A stretch of DNA of 64,000 nucleotides from NCBI GenBank assembly GCA_902702965.1, contig CACRXP010000564.1:61532-125531 (forward strand), written 5' to 3'. Below the pieces are notes generated by a model. That model was not told where the DNA came from, ran no database searches, and worked only from the letters and a program-made list of their open reading frames with translations. This document shows, in pieces, positions 33,066-43,766 of this stretch (position 1 is the first letter of the stretch; each line of letters begins with the position of its first letter). Position numbers and translations under genes: made by a program. This stretch comes from Spirometra erinaceieuropaei (Eukaryota > Platyhelminthes > Cestoda > Diphyllobothriidea > Diphyllobothriidae).

Positions 33066-35006
33066 TATACACAAATCTCTCCAATGCCGCCAGTTCGACG
33101 TGTGCATAGCAGTCCAACCAATAAGACCTAGCAAAAGCGATCCAACCTAAGAATTCCCCAGGGACAACCGAACAGAGGCAACGCCCCTACTCCTACTGTT
33201 CACAAATGGAACAACCGGCCTAAACTTTGTCCGGACACTAAAGTCGCACAAAAGGAGGGAAGAAGGACCAGCGGTTGCTGCGTGTGCCTGGGGATATTAC
33301 CCAATTTCGGTTTCGTTACACTAACAATTTCGGCGTTTTCACCGAACGATCGAAGTTTCAAGGGGTCCAGAATGGTTGTCGAGCGTGGACACTGTTCGTG
33401 ACAAGATTAGGCAACAAAAGTACACAGAGGAGGCAGCTAGGAAAAAATTGATAGCCCGTGGGCAATTGGTACATTGCATAAACCACCTATTGGCTTCCTA
33501 TTGCAGTACTTCATAGAGGGTGTTGCAGGCTGGATCACAAGAAGCCAGCATATAAAATTAATCCAATCATTTTTAAATTTTTGTATGGAGTTTTTTTTCA
33601 CCCCTTACTTACCATTGTTCTCAATGGACTACTAATTCAGAAACTATGAATTGCATTTTGTAAAGACTCCGCCTACCTCGTCTTAAATTCGCATGTAAAT
33701 TTATTTTTACTTGCTTTGATGGAACCCCGACGGATCTTTAATAAAAAATTATCACTATCATATAACACGTAATGGCGGCGTGAACAGGAGAATGTGACAC
33801 CATAGTTAGGTGGCGGATCGAACGCCCCCTACTAATCTCTTGACTGATCCCTCAAAATACTCCTTTGCCAGTTATCAGGATAGGCTGCCTTTTTGAGTTG
33901 GCTTTGTTCTAGCCTATTTACCGGTCAATAAATTACTCCCTGCCAGATAAAAGGACAAAATTCTCAAAACACTAAGATGCATTTGATTCTCGCTACCCCA
34001 AGCAAAATGGGAAAAAAAGGAGGGCAAAGGATTTAAGGCACATAAGAACTCGGCCCAGAATTTATAACTGAAAACTCGAACGCGATACAGTTACTAATGG
34101 CCTTGACAACCTGGACCTCTGCAATCGTAGCAGAAGAAGTAGACGGTTACCAGAGTGGATGCATTTGTTGTGGTGAGCCAGCCATGCCAGAGGCGATGAC
34201 TTCACAGCAGGACAATCGCAAAAGCCTGACTGTTAAACGACCACTTGATCAACCTCGCATTGGACAATCCCTGGCCTGTGCAGCTTTGCGCTATCACCCG
34301 ACGCTTCAACCACCACTGCAGGCGATTAAGGTTACATGTGAGCGCCTAACTCAGAGTCGACATAAGCAAGCGGCACCACATGCGGTCTGCAAGGTGGACT
34401 CACCAACCGCCAAGGAGTGGGAACTAACTTGGTTACTGAAAACGTTAGACCATAAGTACGAATCTCCCTGGAAATCTTTTTGAATCGGATGCCGTCTTGT
34501 CTGATCCTATTTGATGACAAGGTAGTAAGCAAAAGCGCAAATGAATTAGCCTCAGTTCCATGTGCGAACAGGAAAATTTGCATTCAAGCAAACATCTGTC
34601 GTGAGTATGGCCAGCCTTCAGTGGGAAATATGAAGACTAGCCTCTCAACCCCCAGATTATAGGAGACAAAGCTACGGAATTGGCCATTGATCGCCTTCTT
34701 TACGTGTGCCCAACTACCAGTGACGAATCAAGTATCTGTCTCGCTCCTGCAGTGAGATCGTGGTCGCACCGTGTCCAAACGGCCCAGATAAGTTGAACGA
34801 CAGTGAGAGTTGATCTAGGTTTGAAGGAAAATGCAAAGGTTCTATGCAGCACACATGAGAGGCGGAATTAGTGGCTCCTAGCTGTGCGAGAGCTGAGCAT
34901 GCAATCAAGTCAACGTTAAGGGAAAAATCTGCGAACAGTATGTGCGGCATGAAACTCAGAGGACAGACCAAGGAGATGCGTGATGACGAGTGTGAACTCC
35001 ACTCAC
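33062..35006. other. Intron sequence; possible LINE 3' tail near 33720-33765
   Basis: GATGGAACCCCGACGGATCT followed by TTTAATAAAAAATTATCACT resembles non-LTR retrotransposon 3' ends (an AATAAA-type signal and simple tail). Otherwise nothing recognised. The plus ORF at 34097-34483 has no motif support. Confidence 0.3.
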
Positions 35007-35209
35007 CACAGAGGTAGGGCGATTTGCAGAGGCCAACAAAGTCGATCCAGTCGTAGTCCATTTGCATGACGGCCAGACGCTTGCCTCGCATGATTGTGAT
35101 GCTGGGCGGAGTGCCGGCTGAGTTTGCACCGAAGGCGGCCGAGACGTCTTCAGTGTCATCACAGGGATCAGCCATTCGGCTGCCTCCGGCAAACACCAGG
35201 ATTGGATCC
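35007..35209 (-). CDS. STXBP5: Tomosyn (STXBP5-like) exon, FAGG / RGKRLAVMQMDY segment
   Basis: This 203-nt exon has a strong acceptor (CTTGCATGTGTTTTGCTTAG) and a consensus donor (GTGAGT). It encodes 67 whole codons with one base left at each side. It reads DPILVFAGGSRMADPCDD, a variable Thr/Ala/Pro stretch, then SITIMRGKRLAVMQMDYDW and IDFVGLCKSPYLC. This follows the tomosyn order xPFIIFSGG - PSLTIMHGKAITVLEMDH - IVEFLTLCETPYP. Third positions are GC-biased, unlike the surrounding intron. The joining phases require an additional exon on each side. An upstream alternative acceptor at 35267 would add 19 codons with no similarity. Confidence 0.88.
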
Positions 35210-36148
35210 CTAAGCAAAACACATGCAAGACTCTTGTTGGAATCAACGGTACCTTTGCAGGTAAAGTCTGCGAAGTTCAAGTCCAAAAAGGTCGGAATGC
35301 AAATATGTACGACTGATATACACCAATGGAAGTCGGAAATGTGAATATAAAAGTCAAAGGACGGGTGAGTTGCTCCTGAGGACTAGGCGAAACGCAATTA
35401 GGAGAGGAGGAGGGGATTGGTTGAAGGCGCTTTATACTTGAAAGTTCGACCTTCGCGATTGACATCCACCACTGTCGCAAAACGAGGTGAGTGGGCGAAT
35501 TTGTTCGTAGTGAGGCAGTCTGACGTTGCCTCGACCTCACTCTTACCTCCCACACCGATTGTGCTTCGATGACAAGATTAAGTCCGTATGGTCGGAAATT
35601 GACGTGGTCGAAGTGACTGACGGAGCTAAGTAGCATGCCTGCGCGCGCCACACATACGGCAACTTGCGTGCCAGGCTACATTCGGGAGATCTCGGATTTC
35701 ACATAGATGAGACTGCCATACAGTCCGTATTAATGTGCCATTGCAGTCTGATCCTTAACCATGAGAATGGCTGAGGTATAGCCGTCTACGCGTGCCACAC
35801 ACCGTCGGGTCGCCACACAACACACCGGGTTTTCACACAAAATAAATTTACAGCTCGGATCTCATCTGCGTGAGTGCCTAGGGGCCATCTTAAGAGAGGG
35901 GCCTCTTGGACCTTCTACACAAACACGCAGGGCTGGGTCTGGGTTGTATCGTTAGTTGGCAACTTACTGATCCACGTTGTTTCCTGCGTTGTCATAGAAT
36001 CAATCGCATTAGATTTGTTATAGTGAGGAATACGCTGAAGCGCCGCGTCAAGGTGAACTCACTCCCCCTTCTCCAGACGACAGCCCAATCTCCGAGTCTG
36101 CCGATTATCTGATTGCGCAGAAGCTCAAGCGGACCTATTACTTGTTTT

Positions 36149-37110
36149 GGCAACAATCGGGCGAGGGCACCCAAATGTCCGTTGCCCAGAAATAATACCT
36201 GCTATACCTCTTTGAGTAGGTTATGACCCTACGTATTTGTTTTTTCATCCGACCTCAATTTTATCTGATCTGCACTGCACATGTTGCGTCACTTAGACTA
36301 TCATAGTCTCCAACAGCTGAGATGCGACCGCTGCAGACCGAGCCATGGTTAATCAACCTTGACCTAGGCTTACACGGCTGAAGAGTGGCAGCAGTGGTGG
36401 AGTTGCGGCTAAATCTACCCTTACATACCTTAGAAGAGTTGAGAGACCATCGCTGTAGACCGACCATTGGTTTGCTATCCTTCACATATGCTTGCTTAGG
36501 TCACGAGCGATGACATTCTCCGTTTGCGACTTACTGTAGGCCAGCATAGCTTAGGAAAGTTGGGGCATGACCGCTTTAGACCCATGCAATGTTTATTAAC
36601 CCTGACACTAGCTTCTCCAGCTAAAGAGCGAACGCAGTAGTCGATATGCGGCTCAATCTGTGGTCGCATACGTTCAAACACTTGCGATACGATCGCTGTG
36701 GACCGGCCCTTTGACTAATCATTATGACCAGTTTTCTTTAGGTGAGGAATGACTGCAGTTGCAGGAATGCGGCCCAATCTATGGCACCATACCCTTTGGA
36801 CAGTTGCGAAACGATCGCTGTAGACCCACCCTACGTTAAACAACCTTAATATAAGCTTCCAGTGCTGACAAGCGACCGCAGTAGTCCCCGTGCGGATTAT
36901 TCTATAGTAGCTTACCTACGGACAATAGCAATAGGATCGCCGTTAACCGAGCACTTGCATTATCAATTTTTACCATTACTTCCAGAGGTCAGAAGCTACC
37001 GCAGTCGCCAGTGTGCGGCTCAGTCAATGTCTGCATAGCTTAGGACAGTTGCGATAAGATCGCTGCTTTGACCGGCAGTATTTTTTGGGTGCCCTCTCCC
37101 GATTGTTACT
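36149..37110. mobile_element. Non-autonomous Merlin element filled with a minisatellite
   Basis: The left end is GGCAACAATCGGGCGAGGGC then ACCCAAA. The right end, reverse-complemented, is AGTAACAATCGGGAGAGGGC then ACCCAAAAAATA. The flanking 8-mers are identical: CTTGTTTT at 36141-36148 and 37111-37118. The ends match the Merlin copy at 6767-7516. Inside, about seven diverged units of about 120 bp fill most of the 962 bp. There is no transposase sequence. Confidence 0.88.
36280..37078. repeat. Minisatellite, ~7 x ~120 bp
   Basis: The landmark GATCGCTGTAGACC (variants GACCGCTGCAGACC, CATCGCTGTAGACC, GACCGCTTTAGACC, GATCGCTGTGGACC, GATCGCCGTTAACC, GATCGCTGCTTTGACC) recurs near 36327, 36447, 36568, 36688, 36811, 36933 and 37057. 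Spacing is 120-124 bp. Units are 65-80% alike by eye, so the array is old. Confidence 0.85.
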
Positions 37111-37149
37111 CTTGTTTTAACAGTTCCACTATGTAGACATGAGGAGTTC

Positions 37150-37500
37150 CGTTCTGCAGTTGATGTTGGGGTTGGCGTTCACTGGCCTATCCAGATTTCA
37201 AACCGGGAAATGGACATTTCCGTTTTGCCTCGAAGCTCCTGTTCTAGGGCCCTAGAGGGCAGTCACATAGCGACCTTTGATTCTTGTCACTGGGCCACTG
37301 TTGTCTGAACGAGCAAGGCCCGATGTCAGCTGACCGAATGTGACCTCGTAGCTCGCGTGGGTGCGAGCTTGACCTCTAAACGACTCTATAGCTAACAGCC
37401 TTTGGTTTGAATCACATGTGTATGCCTGGAACCTAGGTGTGACTGGGGCCTGGAATGGCCATTCCAGTCACCGCTCTCCCATGCCGATAACACTTCCCGA
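37150..37500 (+). mobile_element. Strongly diverged SINE-R-like sequence
   Basis: GACCTCGTAGCTCGCGTGGG (A-box-like), TTTGGTTTGAATCACATGTG (B-box-like) and TGGAATGGCCATTCCAGTCA with TGCCGATAAC follow the SINE-R order. Similarity is weak outside the GGCCATTCC part. Confidence 0.35.
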
Positions 37501-38019
37501 CTTTGGATATGCGAAGAAAGTTAAAGCTAGTCCAGTTAACAAGGGTGGCGTTGTCGCCATGACAGCTTTGCGGGGAAACATAGTAAACTTGATGGAAACC
37601 AAGTATTTTCGCACGGGGTGTGTACTCTTCCGAATTTTGATGCAAACGAGCATGAAAAATAAGCAAACGCGATTAAAGGAGTCGACGGGGTGGAGGAGTT
37701 AGAAACTCCCAGCTGCGCGTCTAAACTGCCTGGGCGTAATAATAATAATGATGGCGGGCGTGGCAAAGAGTATCAGTATACTCTGCCAGGAAGTTGACAT
37801 TTTAATGGACAGAAGATTATTCGACTGAACTGTGCCACAACTGCCGAACCCCCACCATACTACAGGTGGCATCGTGCTAAATTCCAGGAGGCGTCCATTT
37901 CCATGGCCATCAACGACTTTGACGCGGACTGACAAGCCACCATCGCACCAATTACGACCCCACGGTGATGATTGCGGGCGCTGCTAATTTATAGTACGCG
38001 CGTGGTACCACGCCAACTA

Positions 38020-38125
38020 CGTACTACAAATACTGCATCCTTTGTGCCTCTACTACCTTTATCTGCAGCCGTCTCTGACGATGGGTTCGAGTGAGAATCC
38101 GAAACATCAGGCCAATAAACCCCTT
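38020..38125 (+). ncRNA. Hammerhead-like motif, repeat 3' end
   Basis: CTCTGACGATGGGTTCGAGT, GAGAATCC, GAAACATCAGG then CCAATAAACCCCTTGTTCC. Stem GGGTTC/GAATCC closes the CTGACGA...GAAAC core with one extra base. Upstream, CTACAAATACTGCA matches CTATAAATACTGCA before the copy at 14345. Confidence 0.45.
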
Positions 38126-38768
38126 GTTCCAGTGATTGCATCCACTCATTACAAAACGATTTTGACTAAGAAGAGACCCTTTTCTTCGAAAGTCAGTGGG
38201 TTGGGGACGGGGACTGAGAGTGGCTTACTCGTTTAAAGAAACTGGTGGGAACTGTCAGGAAAGGAAGTCAAAGTAGGATAAGTCGTGATCTACAGCTGAG
38301 GGTTAACATTATCAGGCAGGTTCATGAACATACACACGTGACTCACTCCAGGAAATCTTACATACGAAGTCACAGTTAAAAAGAAGAAGAAGAAAATGAG
38401 AAAACAGGGGACGATAACGAGGAAGTTCAACGTACCCCGACTTCACGGGTAGCCATTGAACTTTCCTAATTGGCTCAAACTTGCAAGGTGACTTGCCTGG
38501 GTCGTCGTCACTGCCTGAAAAGGGGAAACAGCAGGCTTAGAAGGAAAATGACCTTAGTTTGTTCGAAATTCCCCCGAGAGAAATATGACTAATCAACGGT
38601 ATCAGCTGATGGAAGGGGTGAGATCAGTAAAAAAAAGAACTTCCAATTGTGATCACGTTCGTTGGTGCAGCAGCCTGCTACTTTTGCTGTGAGTAGAACA
38701 AGTCATGCAACAAACTCCTAGCAGTAGTTCACATGGAGAACGTTGACTCTAAATCCAGGGTTTCGAGT

Positions 38769-38998
38769 AACCGGCTGCGATTTAAGCCCTGAGACTCAAA
38801 TTGTGATTCGCTTGGGTTGGGTATTTACCATCCAATCTTTCCGAATGTGATTAAGGAAACGGATAAATGTCCGGAGAGAAACAGATAACCGGCTGCGATT
38901 TAAGCCCTGAGACTAAAATTGTGATTCGCTTGGGTTGGGTATTTATCATCCAATCTTTCCGAATGTGATTAAGGAAACAGATAAATGCCCGGAGGCCG
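38769..38998. repeat. Tandem duplication, 2 x 118 bp
   Basis: AACCGGCTGCGATTTAAGCC begins at 38769 and 38887. The copies differ at only a few positions (for example CTCAAATT/CTAAAATT and TTACC/TTATC), so this is a recent duplication. Confidence 0.92.
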
Positions 38999-39074
38999 AG
39001 ACAACGAGGACCGTGACTTGTCTCATCTGCTGCAAACATCCTAATGCAAATGAGAAGAGATTCTTAATGCAAGA

Positions 39075-39240
39075 TTAAAGGAGAATTCACTTTGATCCAA
39101 TTGTGAAAAACTCCGTGCCTCAGTGGGATTCGAACACACGACAGCAAGGGGGATGGCTTTCGTGTAGCAAACGCTCTAACCACCTGAGCTACGAGGCCCC
39201 GCCGGACGACGCGAGTTTTATCACACTTGGGTCAAGTTAA
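39075..39240 (-). mobile_element. SINE-T, tRNA-like, minus strand
   Basis: On the minus strand GCCTCGTAGCTCAGGTGG then TTAGAGC (a good A box and D arm) leads to GTGTTCGAATCCCACTGAGG (B box). The acceptor can pair GCCTCG with TGAGGC, but the anticodon and T stems have mismatches. The tail (TTGATCCAATTGTGAAAAAC) is shared with 45350-45500. I treat it as a SINE copy or a tRNA pseudogene. Confidence 0.55.
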
Positions 39241-40634
39241 CAGCTCAGGCTACTGCAACGTCTGCAATCCACTAAATCTGATACAGTAAGCTGACTACCC
39301 AAGCAGGATTTCCTGAGTAATCCACCAAGAATCCACCAGATGACTACCAGGCTCACGTAATTCATAGATGTTTTGGCAAATTCGAATAACTCATTTTGAA
39401 CCAACTGTGAAGCAGAATCAGAACTAGAATCCGTCAACTGTCGCCTTCACCAAACCCGCAATTAATATCACAGCCATATTTAAGATAAACTCAATCCAGA
39501 CCACAGAGAGACTCTGAAACCCCATACGGATGAGGTGTTAGAACCTGAAACTAGCTGGAAGTTAGCATTTTCTACCTACTGATCATCTCCAAAGTCTCAG
39601 GTCGGGAGGAAGCGAAGAGACAACAGACACGTAGATGGGCAATACAATGTGTTCCACGGAAGTTGTATGCAGCAGGCCATCTCATCCTGACTGGTAGTTG
39701 GCACAAAGAAAGAAACAAAGCGTTCGAGCTCCTCACAGGCCAGGAGGAAGGGGAGAGGGGGGATAACTTCAATACGTTTGAGTCCGTTAAGCAGCACATC
39801 GATGCCTCAGGCACTCATTTCCAGGCGGAAGTCGCAGGAGCTAACGACTGCTCGGGAAAGACCAAACGAGCTTTCTTCGATGGAGGTTGCGAACGGGGGA
39901 GAACGGGACTGTCGTCGGCCAGTAACAAGGTCTTGCCCTACCTGAACATCACCGGCGTACCGAATGTATCGCAAAGTCAAAAAAGTGAGCTGATGAGAGA
40001 ACATGGCCCTATCGATGACTAGGGCTCACGTTGACACAGTCAGTCTCTGGACCGGAAAAATCTGCCTATATGTTAAACATGAACAAGCAAAGATTGCGAA
40101 TCATTAAGCAAAGGAGGCGCAATGCGGTTCAGCTACCTAATAGAAATTCTACAAGACCAGTTCGTGAAAGGGGACGAAGGATGTACGTCACTCGCGACGG
40201 GTGTCTTTGAGTTTACATGTGATTGTGCATGAAGATATAACGGGTGGACGCAAAGGCAGCCGACACACAGGTCAGTTGAAATCTTCCATAACTAAACACC
40301 GGCCAGAAAACAGACACTGGCAGCCCTGTGCGAACAGCTCAGACACCGCCCTGCATAGAAACAATTCACATATGGAAGGAAAAACTGGGTCTGTGCAAAC
40401 CACGAAACCATGCGGTAAACTTAATCCTCCCCTGGTAAGCCCAGTTCGTTGAGCGCAAGGCCACTTATAAAATGGGGAAGGACTCATAGACGTGCCTTGC
40501 ACCTTTTCTTTCATTCTGTTGTGCTTCAAGTGGCCATTTATCGTTGATTGGACTGCGGGATTTGAACCATGACTCCACTGGTTCCTTAATGACTTTCTGA
40601 CTGAAACTACCCAACAGTACATTCATTGAGAGTT
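39241..40634. other. No identified gene; one long plus ORF
   Basis: The plus ORF 39663-40022 (119 codons) is open but shows no family motif, and the opposite strand is also open. I could not decide whether either is coding. ORFs at 40201-40452 and 40272-40622 are equally unsupported. Confidence 0.3.
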
Positions 40635-41095
40635 CGACATCGATTCCGATAATGTCCACCGTGTGCTACACACCAAGATTCAACAGGCGCGGTGACTTGC
40701 GCGTGAATTTAGTTTATAATGATAATATACTTGCGCAGCATCTACCGCACTCTCTCTTCCCCACTCCCCACCTGGATCCGGTGTCAAGACAAAGTCAAGA
40801 AGACGGGAGGCGGGGGAGGGCGTAGGTGACTGGCACGGCCGGACCCACACCTAGACGTGCCACCACACCCTCGGTTCATAAGGTACACTTGACTAGGATT
40901 CTTCACCAGCAAGAACAACAACATCCCAACAGGGGCCGGACGGACGAGGATGACTGGGCAGCCATGTCCAACATCTGTATACCCAGCCGGAGCGCAAGCG
41001 CATCTACCGGCAGGGAACCAGGTGTCAGGGTATTGCCAGCACATACCGGGCTGCGAGGGCCATGGTTTGCTGATACTGGCATAGCACACGTTTTG
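40635..41095 (+). repeat. Dispersed repeat D, most complete copy
   Basis: The blocks run in order: AATGTCCACCGTGTGCTACA, ACTTGCGCAGCATCTACCGC, CACCTGGATCCGGTGTCAAG, GACGTGCCACCACACCCTCG, GGAGCGCAAGCGCATCTACC and GAGGGCCATGGTTTGCTGAT. It defines a unit of about 460 bp. The minus-strand frame through it is open for about 100 codons, but other copies do not keep it. Confidence 0.65.
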
Positions 41096-41289
41096 AGACC
41101 TTTTGACAGTACATTAAATGCTCATTATAAGACGCCAGGAAGCGACTGATAGGCAGTCGTGCCACTACTTGCAACCAATGAATGCCGAGGCATACATACT
41201 GAGGATAGAATGTTTCGCACTTAACGAGGAACCTACAATTTTGGTGAAAAATCTGCGTTGGCAGAGGACGGAAACGGAATATATGACAT

Positions 41290-41450
41290 GGAGGAAGAAG
41301 GGATGATAATGAAGAGGAGGAGGAGGAGGAGGACGAGGAGGAAAAGGAGGGGGAAGATGGAGAAATGGGGGGAGGAGGAAGAAAATGGGGAGGGGGGAGG
41401 GTGGCGGGGGCAGATGAGGAGGCATCTAAAGGAGGAGAAGGAATAAGAGA
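41290..41450. repeat. Purine-rich (GGA/GAAA) tract
   Basis: About 160 bp of almost pure purine on the plus strand, with irregular GAGGAGGAG and GGGGGAGG runs. The ORFs across it are artefacts. Confidence 0.85.
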
Positions 41451-41627
41451 GGTAGAAAAGGGAAACTTAGAGGGAAATACAATGATACAATGTATGCACC
41501 GGAGACTGACTTTTTCAAGGATTTCTGAAAGGATGAAGTAAATAATTCCATTTCACATACTCCACCCAAATGCTTGTTGATTTTGTGTTTAGAGCGACTG
41601 TGTAACGCATAGTAAAAAAAACAACTA

Positions 41628-41815
41628 AAAACAGAATAGCATTACCGACAAAGACTAGGGAGACTGGAATGACCATTTCTGGCTCATTAGTCGTCGTTAG
41701 CCAGGCAAGACCGACTCCGAAGTGTGGAAAACCTGGGGCTCGAAATCGCGACTTGTTAGTCAGAGGTTCAACGTCTCTAAACACTGAGCCACGGGCTCGT
41801 TGCCCTGCCGATTGT
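41628..41815 (-). mobile_element. SINE-R copy
   Basis: Minus strand: ATTACCGACAAAGACTAGGG, ATGACCATTTCTGGCTCATT, then the head GGCTCGAAATCGCGACTTGT and CACTGAGCCACGGGCTCGTT. It is followed at once by a plus-strand body piece (41819-41898). Confidence 0.7.
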
Positions 41816-41818
41816 GAT

Positions 41819-41898
41819 CGGGGTTGGGCATGACCTGCTGGAGACGTCTAATAAGCCAGAAATAGCTATTTCAGTTTCCCTTCTTTGTCGGTAATGCT
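41819..41898 (+). mobile_element. SINE-R body fragment
   Basis: GGTTGGGCATGACCTGCTGG then TAATAAGCCAGAAATAGC and TTTGTCGGTAATGC. It has no tRNA head and is inverted relative to the copy just upstream. Confidence 0.55.
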
Positions 41899-41974
41899 GC
41901 AGCTGCTGTTTTTGGTCGAGAGAAAGATCCCTAAGTCACAAAGTGTCGAGTGAGTTCTGTAAAAATTATCGATG

Positions 41975-42245
41975 AGCACCCACTCCGCCATTGTGTATTC
42001 CCGATCGCAACGGACAAGGCAACCAGTTCGTGGCTCAGTGGTTAGAGGCGCTAGACTTCTAGCTAGCAGGTCGCGGGATCGAACCCCAGGTGTTCTACAT
42101 CTCGGGATTTGGCATGCCTGGCTGACGACGGCTAATGAGCCAGACATGGCCATTCCAGTCTCCCTTGTCTTTGCCAGTAATACCATTCTGCCTATACCGT
42201 GCGCCGCTGTGCGGCTACTGGTTGGGCTCGAGATTGAGTTTCATA
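41975..42245 (+). mobile_element. SINE-R, nearly full-length
   Basis: Head: GTGGCTCAGTGGTTAGAGG (A box), an anticodon-side CTTCTAG, and GGTCGCGGGATCGAACCCC (B box). Body: GGCTGACGACGGCTAATGAG and GACATGGCCATTCCAGTCTC. End: CGTGCGCCGCTGTGCGGCTA. Confidence 0.75.
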
Positions 42246-43340
42246 ACACGGCCTGTGAGCGTCCCTTCCCCCATCAAAATCAGAAATGGAGGGGGGGGGG
42301 CGGAGAGAGTGAACGTGGGGGGCCGGAAATTTGCTCAATAAAACCAACAAAACTGGGGTGGTCACAGGGTGGGGGGGTTGCGAAATGCCCGTCCACTCGG
42401 CATGTACAGAGAGATGATTAACTTTGACACGCGAGCTGATGAACCGGCGTCGGAGGCTACTGGGAGCACGCGTACCCAGGTCTCTGGCGAAGAGATGGAA
42501 AGTGCTGGAAAATTTGAGCGGCGGAAATGAGAGAAAATTTTTTTATAAGAAAACATTTAACTAGCTGGAAGCGGCCGGAAGACTATACCCTCAAATATTA
42601 TAAGAACACGGCATGGGACGATCGTAAAAGTCTTTAAAAAGCTGATGTCGTTGAACCGCGCAATAACTCGGTCTAGAATTGAGCAAAGGAAAGGACAAGG
42701 CTTTCATAGTTAAGAGATAAATGAACAATTTCGTTTGCGGTAGAAATATTTTCAAAGCGAAGCTTTCCAATATTCTCACAGACTGCGCCTTGGAAGCGGG
42801 TTAGGAAAACACATACTAATCTACAAAATACTCAGCAGAGAACTTTCTGGAGAGGGAACTTAGTAGGCGACGTTTATGACACGGAAAGCGGAATATTTGA
42901 ACATTCATTTTCAGCGATTAACTATCACGCTTAGGCGAATTTAAAAATACGATCCAAACCGTCAACTGCAAGAAGAGCGACCAAAAATTCGTCAAGTAGT
43001 TAAAAACTCTCCAAATTGGCTTCATTTTGGATGCATTTTAACCAAAAACCACAGAACTCATTGTCTAGACATGCGCTTGAGAGCACAGAAAAGCATATTA
43101 CATTCGCAAACCCCACTATACTTAGAATGCATACGGTGAGTTTGCGGAAGATTACTTCTCCTCTGTCATATACAGAAAATTCTGTACGCTATTATTATTA
43201 TTATTATTTTATTATCGTATTAGCTAACCATAGTCCCATTTCACTGGCACTGCCCTGCCTCTTGAGGGGCAACTGAGTGGAAAATTTCGTTCCTGTGACG
43301 TCTGTACGGAATGGGATTATAGAAAATAACCTTCGTCCAG
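42246..43340. other. No recognisable gene
   Basis: G-rich runs at 42288-42300 and 42368-42375 and a TTA run at 43191-43212. No motif-supported frame. Confidence 0.4.
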
Positions 43341-43445
43341 TCCCTAAACCCCGACTCTCACCTTTAACCCCAACCCCAAACCCTAACCCTCAATCACAAA
43401 CCTTAACCCTAAATTTTAACCGTAAAATCCGAACCCTAACCTACT
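43341..43445. repeat. Degenerate interstitial telomere-like repeat
   Basis: CCCTAAACCCCG, CCCCAAACCCTAACCCTC, CCTTAACCCTAAATTTTAAC and GAACCCTAACC. This is consistent with decayed CCCTAA (TTAGGG on the minus strand) units. Confidence 0.6.
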
Positions 43446-43730
43446 TGAGAAGCATAATCGAAGCGGCCCGCGAAGCACATCAAATTGAAAGTAACCGCAA
43501 GTAGCACTACGCCTGTTGAAATCAATAGCAGTACAAAAGTGATAATTTGTTGACCAAGCAGGACAGCATTTGTTAGCCCTATCGAGATTGTAATCAGGTT
43601 AGTAATAAGCCGTAGCAGAAGAAACAATGGAGGCGTCCGGAGAAGGGATGGTTAACAGTCAAAGTATCCGTTAGAGCATAAATGCTATTAGAAGCCTCAG
43701 TAGTAATAGTAATAGCGGTGGTAGTAGCTG

Positions 43731-43731
43731 T

Positions 43732-43765
<34 letters not shown>

Positions 43766-43766
43766 C
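43731..43766. repeat. (AGC)n microsatellite
   Basis: About ten AGC units, flanked by AGT-rich imperfect sequence. Confidence 0.85.

Noticed and set aside
35438..35660. Two apparent minus-strand exons (35547-35636 and a 34-nt piece 35438-35471) with phase-compatible splice sites next to the tomosyn exon
   Set aside because: They can be joined in phase to the alternative acceptor at 35267, but the peptides (FRPYGLNLVIEAQSVWE and WWMSIAKVELS) have no counterpart in tomosyn, which should show a CKPI block here. The 35209 acceptor fits the family better.
36074..36148. Plus-strand terminal exon candidate (DDSPISESADYLIAQKLKR...) interrupted by the Merlin element
   Set aside because: The pyrimidine tract and AG are good and the frame ends TTGTTTTAA without the insertion. 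However, no upstream plus exon fits, the only nearby donor would give a 24-nt intron, and the other strand is equally open.
39115..39200. Minus-strand tRNA gene
   Set aside because: The A and B boxes and D arm are good, but the anticodon and T stems do not pair cleanly and the flanks are shared with other SINE-T copies.
41165..41446. Pro-rich minus ORF and Arg/Glu-rich plus ORF
   Set aside because: Both derive from the purine-rich tract.
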